Assembly (NCBI GenBank): GCA_016234595.1
Contig: JACRBG010000028.1
Location: 1-64,000 of the forward strand
DNA: 64,000 bases
Origin: Chloroflexota bacterium
GTDB taxonomy: Bacteria; Chloroflexota; Anaerolineae; Aggregatilineales; J027
Reading direction: 5' to 3'
Both the position numbers and the translations under genes were made by a program. The notes below the pieces were generated by a model. The model worked only from the letters and a program-made list of their open reading frames with translations, did not search any database and was not told the origin of the DNA. Positions 52,763 to 61,339 of the stretch are shown here, one piece after another (the stretch's first letter is position 1; every line of letters starts with the position of its first letter).

Positions 52763-53419
52763 ATGACACTCGCTGATTGGCACAATATTACACTTCAACA
52801 TGTTCAACAGGCGCTCAATTTACCCTATTTTGATGCCCTGCAAGCCCAACAGAAGATGGCTCCAATGGCGCGGGCGATGCAGCGTCCACCGGAGCGCCCC
52901 GGTAGCCCTCGTATGGCAGCAGTACTTATTTTGTTATTTCCGAGTGAATTAGGGGATGGCCTACAATTTGTGTTGACCCGTCGGCATGATTATCCGGGGG
53001 TGCATGGAGGCCAAATTAGCCTGCCGGGTGGGCGACGTGAAGGCGAAGAAACATTTGCCGAAGCCGCTTTGCGTGAAACCTATGAGGAAGTGGGTGTGCC
53101 CATCAGCGATGTTCAACTGCTCGGTCAAATCTCCAATGTATACATCCCGCCCAGTGATTTTTTTGTTTACCCATATGTCGGCTATACCTCGGTTCACCCC
53201 AATTGGCAACCTGATCCCGCCGAAGTTGCTGAAGTGTTAGAGGTGTCACTTTATCAGCTTTTTGATGACTCCCTTAAACACAGTGGTGAGATGACCCGCA
53301 ATGGGGCAACCTTTCCCATCAAATATTACGCCCTTAATGATCAGGTCGTTTGGGGGGCCACCGCGGTGATGCTCAGCGAATTTGAGGGAAGATTGCGAAC
53401 CGTGCTAGAATCCCTATAA
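52763..53419 (+). CDS. Nudix hydrolase, CoA pyrophosphatase (NudL) type
   Basis: A 218-residue enzyme. The Nudix box is GGRREGEETFAEAALRETYE followed by EVG, a complete GX5EX7REUXEEXGU. Just before it stands VLTRRHDYPGVHGGQISLPGG, the UPF0035 signature of CoA-specific NudL enzymes, which split coenzyme A into phosphopantetheine and 3',5'-ADP. It converges with nothing; tRNA-Phe and its own promoter follow. Confidence 0.9.
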   Translation: MTLADWHNITLQHVQQALNLPYFDALQAQQKMAPMARAMQRPPERPGSPRMAAVLILLFPSELGDGLQFVLTRRHDYPGVHGGQISLPGGRREGEETFAEAALRETYEEVGVPISDVQLLGQISNVYIPPSDFFVYPYVGYTSVHPNWQPDPAEVAEVLEVSLYQLFDDSLKHSGEMTRNGATFPIKYYALNDQVVWGATAVMLSEFEGRLRTVLESL

Positions 53420-53434
53420 CGATGGAAATTCCTA

Positions 53435-53462
53435 TTGACTTTTGGTGGCGAACCGTTAAAAT
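53435..53462 (+). promoter_or_regulatory. Promoter of the tRNA-Phe gene
   Basis: -35 TTGACT (53435-53440) and -10 TAAAAT (53457-53462) with a 16-base spacer, about 27 bases before the tRNA. Confidence 0.7.
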
Positions 53463-53489
53463 GGCGCTCATCAGAATAAATTTTTGATT

Positions 53490-53562
53490 GCCGAGGTAGC
53501 TCAGTTGGTAGAGCACTGCACTGAAAATGCAGGTGTCGCCAGTTCGAGTCTGGCCCTCGGCA
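53490..53562 (+). tRNA. tRNA-Phe (GAA)
   Basis: A 73-base cloverleaf. The acceptor stem GCCGAGG pairs with CCTCGGC, followed by discriminator A. The D-arm is GCTCAGTTGGTAGAGC. The anticodon stem CTGCA/TGCAG encloses loop CTGAAAA, giving anticodon GAA. The T-arm is GCCAG-TTCGAGT-CTGGC. CCA is not encoded. A T7 run at 53564-53570 follows, likely aiding termination. Confidence 0.97.
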
Positions 53563-53605
53563 CTTTTTTTGCCTAAATCCCAATAGAATAAGGAGTGATT
53601 TCCCC

Positions 53606-55114
53606 ATGACCTCCATTCAACGCCCACCCCACATCTACGAAATCAATACATGGACTTGGTTGCATGCTCTCAGCGAAAAATATCAACGCCCAATCACATT
53701 AGGCTCGATTCCCGATGCTGAATTAACGGCATTGGCTCGGCCTCATACTGCATTCGATGCTATTTGGCTTATGGGGGTATGGGAACGTAGCCCCCGTGGT
53801 GCAAAGATTGCACGGGAACATGTGGGATTACAACAAGACTATAGCCATGCCTTGCCAGATTATCAGGCTGAAGATGTAGTAGGATCACCCTATGCAGTGC
53901 GGGGCTACGTGGTGGATACAAGGCTAGGTGGGCCAGATGAACTGGCGGTTTTGCGGAAACGCCTACGTGAATTGGGGTTGGGGTTAATTTTAGATTTTGT
54001 ACCAAACCATGTGGCCCTAGATCATGAGTGGGCTATCACTCATCCCGAAGCATTTTTGCAGGGAACAGCCGCTGAACTTGCTGCTGACCCCACTTCGTTT
54101 GCCCAAATCGGTGAGTATATTTTTGCGCTAGGACGTGACCCTTATTTCCCAGCGTGGACGGATACATTGCAAGTTAATGCATTCAGCCCTGCCCTGCGGC
54201 AACTAGTAATTGAAACTCTGCAAAATATTGCAACGCAATGTGATGGCGTGCGGTGTGATATGGCGATGTTGGAAGTCAGTGAGGTTTTCGCTAAAACATG
54301 GGGTAAGCGGACTGGTGATGTTCCATCAGTCGAATACTGGGATGAGATTATCCCTCAAATTCGCCGATACTATCCTGAGTTTTTGTTTATTGCCGAAGTT
54401 TATTGGGATATGGAAGTCCGTTTGCACAGCCTTGGCTTTGATTATTGCTACGACAAACGCCTATATGACCGGATGGCCCATGAAAATGCCACCAGCGTTT
54501 TGACGCATTTGAAGGCTGAATTAGAGTATCAGAGCAAACTCATTCGTTTTATTGAAAATCATGATGAAATGCGGGCTGTCGTTGCTTTTGGCGTTCCACG
54601 CTCTAAGATGGCGGCGGTGTTGGTTGCCACTCTGCCCGGTGCAAAATTATGGCATGACGGTCAGACCGTTGGACATAAAATCAAATTACCCGTGCAATTA
54701 GCTCGTCGCCCTGTCGAACCATCTGACAAAGAAATATCGGAGTTCTATCGCTGGTTGTTTAGTAAGGTCAATCAACCCATCTATCGTGAAGGCTCATGGG
54801 AATTGCACGAAGCGATACCTGCTTGGCCCGGAAATAATTCCTATCACAATATGATTGCCTATATTCGACGCCATAAACATGACCTCCGCCTAATTGTGGT
54901 CAATTTCAGCAATACCCAAGCCCAATGTCGGGTACGACTGACCAATTGCGGACTTGAGGGTAAATCGTGGAAACTGGCCGATAAACTCAATCACCGTGAC
55001 TATGAACGAAATGGGGATCGCATGGTGGAGGATGGCTTGTATATTGACCTGACTGCATGGAGCGCCCACATTTTTGAATTTTCCGAAGGCAAACTTGAAC
55101 ATGCTCCCCGCTGA
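53606..55114 (+). CDS. Alpha-amylase family (GH13) protein
   Basis: A 502-residue glycoside hydrolase with the (beta/alpha)8 barrel. The four GH13 regions are intact: LDFVPNHVA (region I), GVRCDMAML with nucleophile Asp (II), FIAEVYWDM with acid/base Glu (III) and IENHDE (IV). A C-terminal beta domain starts near 420 (LRLIVVNFSNTQAQCRV). There is no signal peptide, so it acts in the cytoplasm, perhaps on glycogen, maltodextrins or trehalose-type sugars. It stands alone after the tRNA. Substrate class not determined. Confidence 0.9.
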   Translation: MTSIQRPPHIYEINTWTWLHALSEKYQRPITLGSIPDAELTALARPHTAFDAIWLMGVWERSPRGAKIAREHVGLQQDYSHALPDYQAEDVVGSPYAVRGYVVDTRLGGPDELAVLRKRLRELGLGLILDFVPNHVALDHEWAITHPEAFLQGTAAELAADPTSFAQIGEYIFALGRDPYFPAWTDTLQVNAFSPALRQLVIETLQNIATQCDGVRCDMAMLEVSEVFAKTWGKRTGDVPSVEYWDEIIPQIRRYYPEFLFIAEVYWDMEVRLHSLGFDYCYDKRLYDRMAHENATSVLTHLKAELEYQSKLIRFIENHDEMRAVVAFGVPRSKMAAVLVATLPGAKLWHDGQTVGHKIKLPVQLARRPVEPSDKEISEFYRWLFSKVNQPIYREGSWELHEAIPAWPGNNSYHNMIAYIRRHKHDLRLIVVNFSNTQAQCRVRLTNCGLEGKSWKLADKLNHRDYERNGDRMVEDGLYIDLTAWSAHIFEFSEGKLEHAPR

Positions 55115-55219
55115 TACGATCTAGGAAGGAAGTAGCCCAGACAAGATCAACCAGACCCATCGGGTTATCCGGAACGCCTGCCGGGAATCCTTATGAAGGT
55201 GTGACCTCTGGCGGACCCC

Positions 55220-55458
55220 ATGTTGTGTGAGTTTCATCTCAAGTAAGGTGCGATTATCCCAGCTCATCAGTATCCACATGAACAGACCGGCTATCTTGTT
55301 GCTGGCTCTCTCCGTTTTTTGGGGATGCAGGCGAGGCGATGGCAGTGGTCGGCTCAAGTTGGAATATTAAAGGTGGAGTTGTTCATGGGGCTGAAGCATT
55401 AGATGATTCGGTTGTGATAGAAGCATTTTCCCCTGTGCGTGAAGATTATCTCCCATAA
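55220..55458 (+). pseudogene. Decayed cupin-domain gene (stop codons and frameshift)
   Basis: A degraded cupin (double-stranded beta-helix) protein. One frame reads MLCEFHLK, then a TAA at 55244-55246 where a coding residue is expected, then GAIIPAHQYPHEQTGYLVAG, whose His/Glu pattern is cupin motif 1. At the T6 run (55315-55320) the frame shifts by one: a seventh T would continue into GDAGEAMAVV, then GGVVHGAEALDDSVVIEAFS and PVREDYLP before TAA at 55456-55458, the usual end of such cupins with motif 2 (His). The in-frame stop upstream cannot be explained by a single sequencing slip. The true start is not visible and an earlier TGA precedes the fragment. Confidence 0.75.
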
Positions 55459-55726
55459 ATTTTTAGCTTTGATCTATGGCAATTGGTCGCTTTTTACCAA
55501 TTACCTAGTGATAAGCGTTATTATCACGAATAAAAAATTTCTGACGACAAATTCTTCTTCTGGAGTCTCAAATGGGGCGAGTTTTTGTGGGGCCATATAG
55601 CCAAAGAGATGATAAAAATAGCCAATTGGCTGATTTTCTTTTCCTCAAAATCGATCTGGGAAGAGGCTGGCTATCGAAAAGGTTCTCGATGGAGAAATTG
55701 GATAGCCAGTTGGAATTGCGGTGCGG
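55459..55726. other. AT-rich region with no confident gene
   Basis: About 270 bases between the cupin pseudogene and the exonuclease gene. It holds a 7-bp hairpin (GTGATAA at 55508-55514 with TTATCAC at 55521-55527) and two short overlapping plus-strand open frames, one with a GGAG site before ATG 55572 and one Trp-rich frame in a different phase. Neither resembles a known protein; decay debris is the simplest reading. Confidence 0.4.
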
Positions 55727-56293
55727 CTATGAGGGGCGTCCCCTCAACATGAGGGTGGATAAAATGGCGGCAGCGTTCCAAGCGTCATCGTGCCCACGAT
55801 GATGTGTGCCTTCCATCGGTAAGCTCAATCTTTCCATCGCTTTTTCTAGACCGATTTCGCGCGGGATGCCATTAAAAAGTCCAAACAGGCTTTTGATATT
55901 GAGATGGCGTGGGCCGAAGGGATAAGACACATTATAGAGGCGACACTGCTTCTCGAATTTAGCACGATCATAATCACCATAGCTGGCCCACATCCGCTCT
56001 TCGGATAGAAATTCTTTTTTCAGCACAGAGCAGGCTTTTTTGAACGAGACGCCTTCACGCATCACCTGTTCTTGGGTCAAGGTAGTCAGTTGCGTGCAAA
56101 ATTCACTGATGGTCGAGCGCTCTGGTTTGACCAAAACACTGCGTTTGCCAAGCCGTTCCCCACTGACAACATCTAACATGCAAATGCCGATTTCAATAAT
56201 TTCCCGCTCTTGACCCGGCGGGGGTTTGGGGGTATCCCAGCAAGTTGCCTCAAGGTCAATGACAATAATCTGGTCAAGCCGATTTTGTTTCAA
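55727..56293 (-). CDS. DEDDh 3'-5' exonuclease (Eri1-like)
   Basis: A 188-residue exonuclease of the DnaQ/Eri1 family. The metal-binding motifs are VIDLEAT (Exo I), SYGDYDRAKF (Exo II) and HHRGHDDAWNAA (Exo III, DEDDh type). A start at TTG 56293 is supported by AGAGGA 4 bases upstream; a longer reading to 56383 would overlap the creatininase gene. Eri1-type enzymes trim 3' ends of small RNAs or rRNA, but bacterial members are poorly characterised. Confidence 0.82.
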   Translation of the reverse strand: MKQNRLDQIIVIDLEATCWDTPKPPPGQEREIIEIGICMLDVVSGERLGKRSVLVKPERSTISEFCTQLTTLTQEQVMREGVSFKKACSVLKKEFLSEERMWASYGDYDRAKFEKQCRLYNVSYPFGPRHLNIKSLFGLFNGIPREIGLEKAMERLSLPMEGTHHRGHDDAWNAAAILSTLMLRGRPS

Positions 56294-56336
56294 GTCGTCC
56301 TCTGAAAATGTCGGGAATACGCCGTGTGAATTGCTC

Positions 56337-57017
56337 CTAGAGCTTTTCAACGATTTCGGTAATCTCATGTACCAACCTATCAAAAAATGCCTGCATCAAT
56401 TCATTAGAAATCTGATATGCACCACCAAAGCTGCCATCCCCCAAGACCTCACGTCCATTTGCCCCGGCTTTGACCAGTTCGATATCAACGAATGGCTTGA
56501 TGGTTTTAGGTGATTCAGCGACCCGCGTAAATGGAAAGTTTTCTAACCAGTTGGCATGGTCGGGGGTCTGATTAATTTCGGCAGCGAATTTTTTAACGGC
56601 AGGGCTTTTCCACCAATTATGCCATACAACCTTTAGTTCTGGCATTTGGGCTGTCAACTCTTGTACACCCACAGGAAATTGATTGCCACCATGCCCATTC
56701 AACAAAAGGATACGTCGGAAACCGTGCCGAATGAGGCTCGTTACAATGTCGGTTACAATCGCATCAAAGGTGGCCTGATTAATGGTAATCGTACCGGGAT
56801 AATCCATAAAATAATCTGAGACCCCAAAGTTTAGCGGCGGTGCTATCAGGACGTTGGTCCGTTGGGCCACGGCCATCGCCAAACTAGTTGGGATACGAAT
56901 ATCGGTTAGTAGACTGAGATAGGCGTGCTGTTCGGTTGCCCCTGTAATCAAAATGACACGGTTGTCGTGTTGAAGATAGCTCTCAACGTCCATCCAATTG
57001 AGATCAGCAAAAAGCAT
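56337..57017 (-). CDS. Creatininase-family metal amidohydrolase
   Basis: A 226-residue protein of the creatininase family. The metal-binding signature ATEQHAYLSLLTD is followed by SDYFMDYPGTITI and the conserved LLNGHGGNQFPV, with Asp, His and Glu ligands. The ATG at 57017 has AGAGG 6 bases upstream. Family members hydrolyse creatinine or act on pyrimidine, riboflavin (ArfB) or mycofactocin intermediates; the substrate cannot be assigned here. Confidence 0.88.
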   Translation of the reverse strand: MLFADLNWMDVESYLQHDNRVILITGATEQHAYLSLLTDIRIPTSLAMAVAQRTNVLIAPPLNFGVSDYFMDYPGTITINQATFDAIVTDIVTSLIRHGFRRILLLNGHGGNQFPVGVQELTAQMPELKVVWHNWWKSPAVKKFAAEINQTPDHANWLENFPFTRVAESPKTIKPFVDIELVKAGANGREVLGDGSFGGAYQISNELMQAFFDRLVHEITEIVEKL

Positions 57018-57042
57018 GTACGGCCTCTTTATAAAAAATACA

Positions 57043-57058
57043 GGGGGCAATCACCCCC
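57043..57058 (-). terminator. Terminator after the guaA-to-VWA operon
   Basis: On the minus strand GGGGG (57054-57058) and CCCCC (57043-57047) form a 5-bp GC stem with a 6-base loop, followed by TGTATTTTTTAT. It lies 11 bases after the VWA stop. Confidence 0.6.
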
Positions 57059-57069
57059 GATGATTAAGC

Positions 57070-58452
57070 TTAACCATCCACCAAGATGTTATCAATAGCG
57101 ATGCTCAACTCCCGTAGATTGCGTACGAGATAAACCCCATTGGAAACTTGAGCATATTGGTGCATATCGCTGTCGCCTGTGCCCCACATATGCTCTGGTT
57201 CGGGGCAGAACCAAATGCAGCGACGCGATTTACGGGCCAATTCCTGCGCAAGGTCGAGACGCGGATTCAAGAAATTATTGCGCCCATCCCCCACGAGGAT
57301 AATGGTGGTTTTGCTGTCCACGCTGTCCATGTTGTTTTTGCAGAACGTTTCAAGGCTGCCACCGAGATCGGTGGTGTAATAACCACGCGGATTTTCAGTC
57401 AGCACTTTTTCGACGGCTTTATCGGGCCGTAGCTCCTTGAAATGGTCGGTCACTTCCACCATATCGGAAATGAAAATGAAGGATCGCGCCTTCTTGACCA
57501 AATCTTGCAGCATATAGGTCAGCGTCAACATAAACTCCGACATATGGCGCATCGAGCCGCTGAGGTCACAAATAATGACCAGTTTGGGTTTGACATGGTG
57601 GGTACGGTGACGTAGCTCTAGCGGAATACCCCCATATTTCAAATTGGCCCGGATGGTACTTTTGGGATCAAGTTCACCCGTTTTGGCACGCTTTTGGCGG
57701 AGCGAGGCGCGACTACGTAAACGGGCAGCCAAACGGCGCATTTCGTCACGTACCCGATCAGCTTCTTCATCGGACAGATGCTGGAAGGGCAAATCTTCAA
57801 CATCCCGTACAGGTTCGCGCTCTTGTTCCGAAAGCTGTTGGGCGATATTTTGCCCGACGTAGTTCTGAATTTGTTCGCGCAACGCCCCCATGTTTTCTTC
57901 GAGCATTTCAAGGATTTCTTGGATGGTTTCCTCGCTCATGCCCATTGCCCGGAGTTGCTCCATGAGCTCTTCAAGCAGTTCGCGCAGTTGATCCATGCCC
58001 ATCTGGCGTTCCATCTGGCGGCTGAAATAGCGCTGCTGGTACATCTGATAAGCGCCTTCTAGGCCTGCTTGTTGGCCCATTTGGTCAAGCTGTTCTTGGC
58101 TAAACTGCTGCCCCTGCATCATTTGTTGCAATAACTGTTGCAGCGCATCCATATCCCCCATCAACGATTGCAAAGCTTGTTGCAGGGTATCTTGCTGGTC
58201 GGGAGTCAATTGCTGATTCATATCCCACATGGGCGGGGCGTTGGTGTCGAAAAATAATGGGAAGAAGAAGTCAAAGATGCGCACATCTTTTTGTTCTTTA
58301 ACGAGCGTCGCCCGTAAACTGGCGCGAAACTCCTCCCGATTTTGGATACCAACCGCGTCTACCGCATACATCGCGTCTTGACTTTCCGCAATCGAGATAC
58401 GAACACCCGATGCACGCAAAGCCCGTATAAACTCTACCGTTCGCTTGTCCAT
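57070..58452 (-). CDS. VWA domain-containing protein (CoxE-like)
   Basis: A 460-residue cytoplasmic protein. The N-terminal half contains a Gln/Met-rich coiled region (~80-200, MQGQQFSQEQLDQMGQQAG) and a charged stretch. The C-terminal von Willebrand A domain carries the MIDAS site DLSGSMRHMSE plus TTDLGGSL. Proteins of this CoxE type work with a MoxR AAA ATPase, encoded 1 kb upstream in the same operon, as metal-cofactor chaperones in systems such as carbon monoxide dehydrogenase. The client here is unknown. The start has GGAAGGAA upstream. Confidence 0.85.
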   Translation of the reverse strand: MDKRTVEFIRALRASGVRISIAESQDAMYAVDAVGIQNREEFRASLRATLVKEQKDVRIFDFFFPLFFDTNAPPMWDMNQQLTPDQQDTLQQALQSLMGDMDALQQLLQQMMQGQQFSQEQLDQMGQQAGLEGAYQMYQQRYFSRQMERQMGMDQLRELLEELMEQLRAMGMSEETIQEILEMLEENMGALREQIQNYVGQNIAQQLSEQEREPVRDVEDLPFQHLSDEEADRVRDEMRRLAARLRSRASLRQKRAKTGELDPKSTIRANLKYGGIPLELRHRTHHVKPKLVIICDLSGSMRHMSEFMLTLTYMLQDLVKKARSFIFISDMVEVTDHFKELRPDKAVEKVLTENPRGYYTTDLGGSLETFCKNNMDSVDSKTTIILVGDGRNNFLNPRLDLAQELARKSRRCIWFCPEPEHMWGTGDSDMHQYAQVSNGVYLVRNLRELSIAIDNILVDG

Positions 58453-58503
58453 GCCTATTCCTTCCCAAACCTGCTATTCGAACGGACGATGGGAGTCTTG
58501 CAT

Positions 58504-58839
58504 TTACAACTTTTTGCGGCGGCGTTTGGGGTCACTAACCAGTATATTGAGGGCCATATAAACCCCGCCACCAATCACAATGGCAAATCCACCCCCGAGA
58601 AAGAGGAACTGCATTAAGTCATCCATCCCTGTCGAGGCCAGCATCAGAGCCGCACCGAGAAACAAACAGACCACCGCAATAAAGGTGGGACTGGTCGCCC
58701 GCAGAGTATCCGAGACATTGATGGCAGCATAGCCGCAGTTTGAACATTTGGTGTCACCTAACAAAATATTGGCGCCACAACGCGGGCATTTTTTGATGTC
58801 AGGGATGTTTGGTTTTAGAGGTGTTTTAGATTCCGTCAT
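58504..58839 (-). CDS. Zinc-ribbon membrane protein
   Basis: A 111-residue protein: an N-terminal zinc ribbon (C18-P-R-C21 and C32-S-N-C35) and two C-terminal membrane helices at ~50-70 and ~77-98, then a basic tail (RRRKKL). Such small proteins have no defined function. It overlaps the end of the Nudix gene by four bases and is 51 bases before the VWA gene. Confidence 0.7.
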   Translation of the reverse strand: MTESKTPLKPNIPDIKKCPRCGANILLGDTKCSNCGYAAINVSDTLRATSPTFIAVVCLFLGAALMLASTGMDDLMQFLFLGGGFAIVIGGGVYMALNILVSDPKRRRKKL

Positions 58840-59423
58840 AATTCAACCGATTTCTCCAGATGCGCCAGCGCCAGACCAATCAGCGCGGCAGACGAGATGC
58901 CATTTATTTTGCCACTCATCCACATTTGGCGCACCTCATCCAATGGAATGAGATGAGCCGCCAAAAGTTCAGTGTCATCTAAATCTTGACCTTGCTGTTG
59001 CACAGCGCCGGTTGCTAGATAGGCATACATCCAGCCGCAGCCATGATTACTGTCCATGCTGAACTTGCCTAATGGCGTCCAATGACTGGCGACCATGCCT
59101 GTTTCTTCCAATAATTCGCGTTTGGCAGCTTTAAGGGTGTCATCCGCTTCGTCGTCTTCAATTCCTCCGGCGGGCAGTTCCAACATGACTTGCCTTGATC
59201 CCTGCTTATACATTTCAACCATTGCCACTTGCTGATCATCGGTCAGCGCAAACGTCATGGTGTAATTGCTCATGTAGACATGATAAAAGTCGGGGATTTC
59301 AACCCCATTGGGCATTCGGACATGCTCCCGATAGACCCGCAACCACGGTGAGGCATCGAACATTTCGGTGCGGGAGAGGGTTTCCCATGCGATTTTGTGT
59401 AATTCGTTGGGTTGATCTGCCAT
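58836..59423 (-). CDS. Nudix hydrolase (ADP-ribose pyrophosphatase-like)
   Basis: A 195-residue enzyme. The Nudix box is GGIEDDEADDTLKAAKRELL followed by EETG. Upstream LPAG and a VEMYKQGSRQVMLE strand match the ADP-sugar/NudF-type subfamily, which hydrolyses ADP-ribose. No exact substrate can be read. It follows the MoxR gene by 3 bases. Confidence 0.87.
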   Translation of the reverse strand: MADQPNELHKIAWETLSRTEMFDASPWLRVYREHVRMPNGVEIPDFYHVYMSNYTMTFALTDDQQVAMVEMYKQGSRQVMLELPAGGIEDDEADDTLKAAKRELLEETGMVASHWTPLGKFSMDSNHGCGWMYAYLATGAVQQQGQDLDDTELLAAHLIPLDEVRQMWMSGKINGISSAALIGLALAHLEKSVEL

Positions 59424-59426
59424 GCA

Positions 59427-60422
59427 TTACCTATCCCATCCCCCACTTCGCCGTCGCTGGGCAGAATCATCGCGCCCTCGTCCTTCGCCGCCACCGCTAT
59501 TGCTGCTACTCCCGGCGACCCCACCGCGACGCATGGCTCGTTTCGCTTTTTGCACATCGGATTCATGTTTCAGCAGCACAGTCAAAGTTGTTTCGAGTGT
59601 CTTTTCATCTAATTGATCAGCATTCAACATCATCAAGGCTTTGGCCCAATCGAGAGTTTCTGAGACACTGGGCGATTTTTTCAAATCCATCTGACGCAAC
59701 CCTTGAACAAATTCGACAGCTTGCTGCGCCAATTTCTCCTTCAATTCCGGCACTTTCAACCGCACAATTGCCAGTTCCGCGTTATAGGTCGGGTAGTCGG
59801 TGAATAGATAGAGACAGCGGCGCTTGAGGGCCTCGGAAAGTTCGCGGGTATTGTTGCTGGTCAGCAGCACAATCGGTTGATGCACGGCACTAATTGTGCC
59901 CAGTTCTGGCACAGTCACTTGAAAGTCACTGAGGACTTCCAACAAAAACGCCTCAAATTCAGCATCAGCGCGGTCAATTTCGTCAATCAGGAGTACCACT
60001 GGTTCTGGCGCAGTGATAGCACTGAGTAAGGGGCGCGGTAGCAAAAATCGCTCGGAGAAAAAGACATCTTCTTCGGCGGCCAATTTGTCGGCAGCCTCGA
60101 CTAATGAACTGGCGTCGTGCAGCAGGTCTTGGAGTTTATCGCGCAAAAGTTGGGTATAGAGCATTTGCTTGGCATACTCCCATTCATACAGCGCCTTGCT
60201 CTCATCCAATCCCTCATAACATTGCAAGCGGATAAGTCGTTTGCCTGTAGCTTTGGCCCATGCTTTAGCTAGTTCGGTTTTACCAACCCCAGCAGGCCCT
60301 TCGACCAAAGCGGGTTTGCCCAGCTTTTCCATCAAAAAGACGACGGTTGAGATTTCATCTGTGGCGATATAGTTCTGTTTCGCCAAGCCTACCTTTACAT
60401 CCTCGATTTTCTTAACTTCCAT
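59427..60422 (-). CDS. MoxR-family AAA+ ATPase
   Basis: A 331-residue AAA+ chaperone-type ATPase. Walker A is EGPAGVGKTELAK, Walker B is VLLIDEIDRAD, and sensor/arginine regions follow with LTSNNTRELSEALKRRC. The C-terminal ~40 residues are a Gly/Ser/Arg-rich low-complexity tail. MoxR ATPases act with VWA-domain partners (here the CoxE-like gene) to insert cofactors or remodel protein complexes. The start overlaps the M23 peptidase gene by 11 bases. Confidence 0.92.
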   Translation of the reverse strand: MEVKKIEDVKVGLAKQNYIATDEISTVVFLMEKLGKPALVEGPAGVGKTELAKAWAKATGKRLIRLQCYEGLDESKALYEWEYAKQMLYTQLLRDKLQDLLHDASSLVEAADKLAAEEDVFFSERFLLPRPLLSAITAPEPVVLLIDEIDRADAEFEAFLLEVLSDFQVTVPELGTISAVHQPIVLLTSNNTRELSEALKRRCLYLFTDYPTYNAELAIVRLKVPELKEKLAQQAVEFVQGLRQMDLKKSPSVSETLDWAKALMMLNADQLDEKTLETTLTVLLKHESDVQKAKRAMRRGGVAGSSSNSGGGEGRGRDDSAQRRRSGGWDR

Positions 60423-61335
60423 TACTCTGCTCCATTCGAAGTTGATTTAACAGCGGAACCACAACCAATGGGTTAACCAATACCCCGCCAATGCCGATTT
60501 CGAAATGTAAATGCGGCCCGGTACTGCGTCCTGTGTTGCCCACTGCACCTATGATTTCATTTTGTACCACCACGTCTCCGACCTTCACATACGTTTCTGA
60601 GGCATGCCCGTATCCGGTAAAAATGCCCCAACCATGATCTATCACCATGTAGTTGCCGCGTATCGCAATCGCCCCCACATAAATCACCCGCCCATCCGCA
60701 GCAGCTTGGATAGGAGTTCCCATGGGCATTGGGTAATCTACCCCGGAGTGGCGATACCAACGAGTCCCGCCGTTAAAAGTGCGCCATGTGCCATAAATCG
60801 AGACATAGTGGCCTTCGCGGGGTAATTTAAAGCCACTGTTCAGCCAGTCCTGTTGTGGGCGAAAATTGCTTAACAGGCTGTGTAAAAAGGTGTTTTCCCG
60901 ATCCGTAACCTCTGGCTCTAGCAGAGGGATAAGGTTGGCAGGCAGAGTCAATTCTTCTTGCCCAAACTCACCATAGGCGACCCGAATGCTGCCCTCAATT
61001 GTTTCGGAACTCCCATCTTCATAATACACCTTTACGCTCATTGGGTGAAATTCGATGGTAGTCGTCATGGGCGCGGAAAGCAGCGCAATTTGATCGCCAC
61101 ATTTTTCGGTACAGCGTGGGTCGGGGAAAAATAGAAAGGTCTGCCGCAGAAATTTGGCATAGGCCCATTGGATCCCCGGCCCCGACAGATGTAAAATACC
61201 CACCTGCCCCTGTCGAATCCAATCAAATTCTTGGACTAAGGTTGCCTGACCTTCGGCTTGGGGTGACGCCGTGACCGATGGAGCTGTGCCAACCAGAATG
61301 GCAACGATGCTTAACACAGCTAAAAATTTAGCCAT
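60412..61335 (-). CDS. M23-family zinc metallopeptidase (LytM-like)
   Basis: A 307-residue exported wall hydrolase. A signal peptide covers residues 1-25. The C-terminal LytM domain has the Zn ligands HSGVDYPMPMG (His and Asp) and HLHFEIGIGG (catalytic and ligand His). The region between ~30 and 175 is a beta-rich domain that may bind the wall or a partner. Such enzymes cleave cross-bridges or act as division activators. It follows the SH3 lipoprotein gene by 4 bases. Confidence 0.9.
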   Translation of the reverse strand: MAKFLAVLSIVAILVGTAPSVTASPQAEGQATLVQEFDWIRQGQVGILHLSGPGIQWAYAKFLRQTFLFFPDPRCTEKCGDQIALLSAPMTTTIEFHPMSVKVYYEDGSSETIEGSIRVAYGEFGQEELTLPANLIPLLEPEVTDRENTFLHSLLSNFRPQQDWLNSGFKLPREGHYVSIYGTWRTFNGGTRWYRHSGVDYPMPMGTPIQAAADGRVIYVGAIAIRGNYMVIDHGWGIFTGYGHASETYVKVGDVVVQNEIIGAVGNTGRSTGPHLHFEIGIGGVLVNPLVVVPLLNQLRMEQSNGS

Positions 61336-61339
61336 GCCG

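Noticed and set aside
55124-55137. GGAAGGAAGTAGCC, reminiscent of the apical loop of bacterial SRP (4.5S) RNA
   Set aside because: The 5' strand that should pair around the GGAA tetraloop is missing (the closing pair would be A-G) and no long hairpin can be drawn.
55121-55357. Minus-strand open frame of 78 codons in the gene desert
   Set aside because: It is antisense to the decayed cupin gene, which explains the coding-like pattern; no ribosome site.
55572-55802. Plus-strand open frame of 76 codons running into the exonuclease gene
   Set aside because: Its 3' third is antisense to conserved exonuclease codons and the rest has no similarity I recognise, although a GGAG site precedes it.
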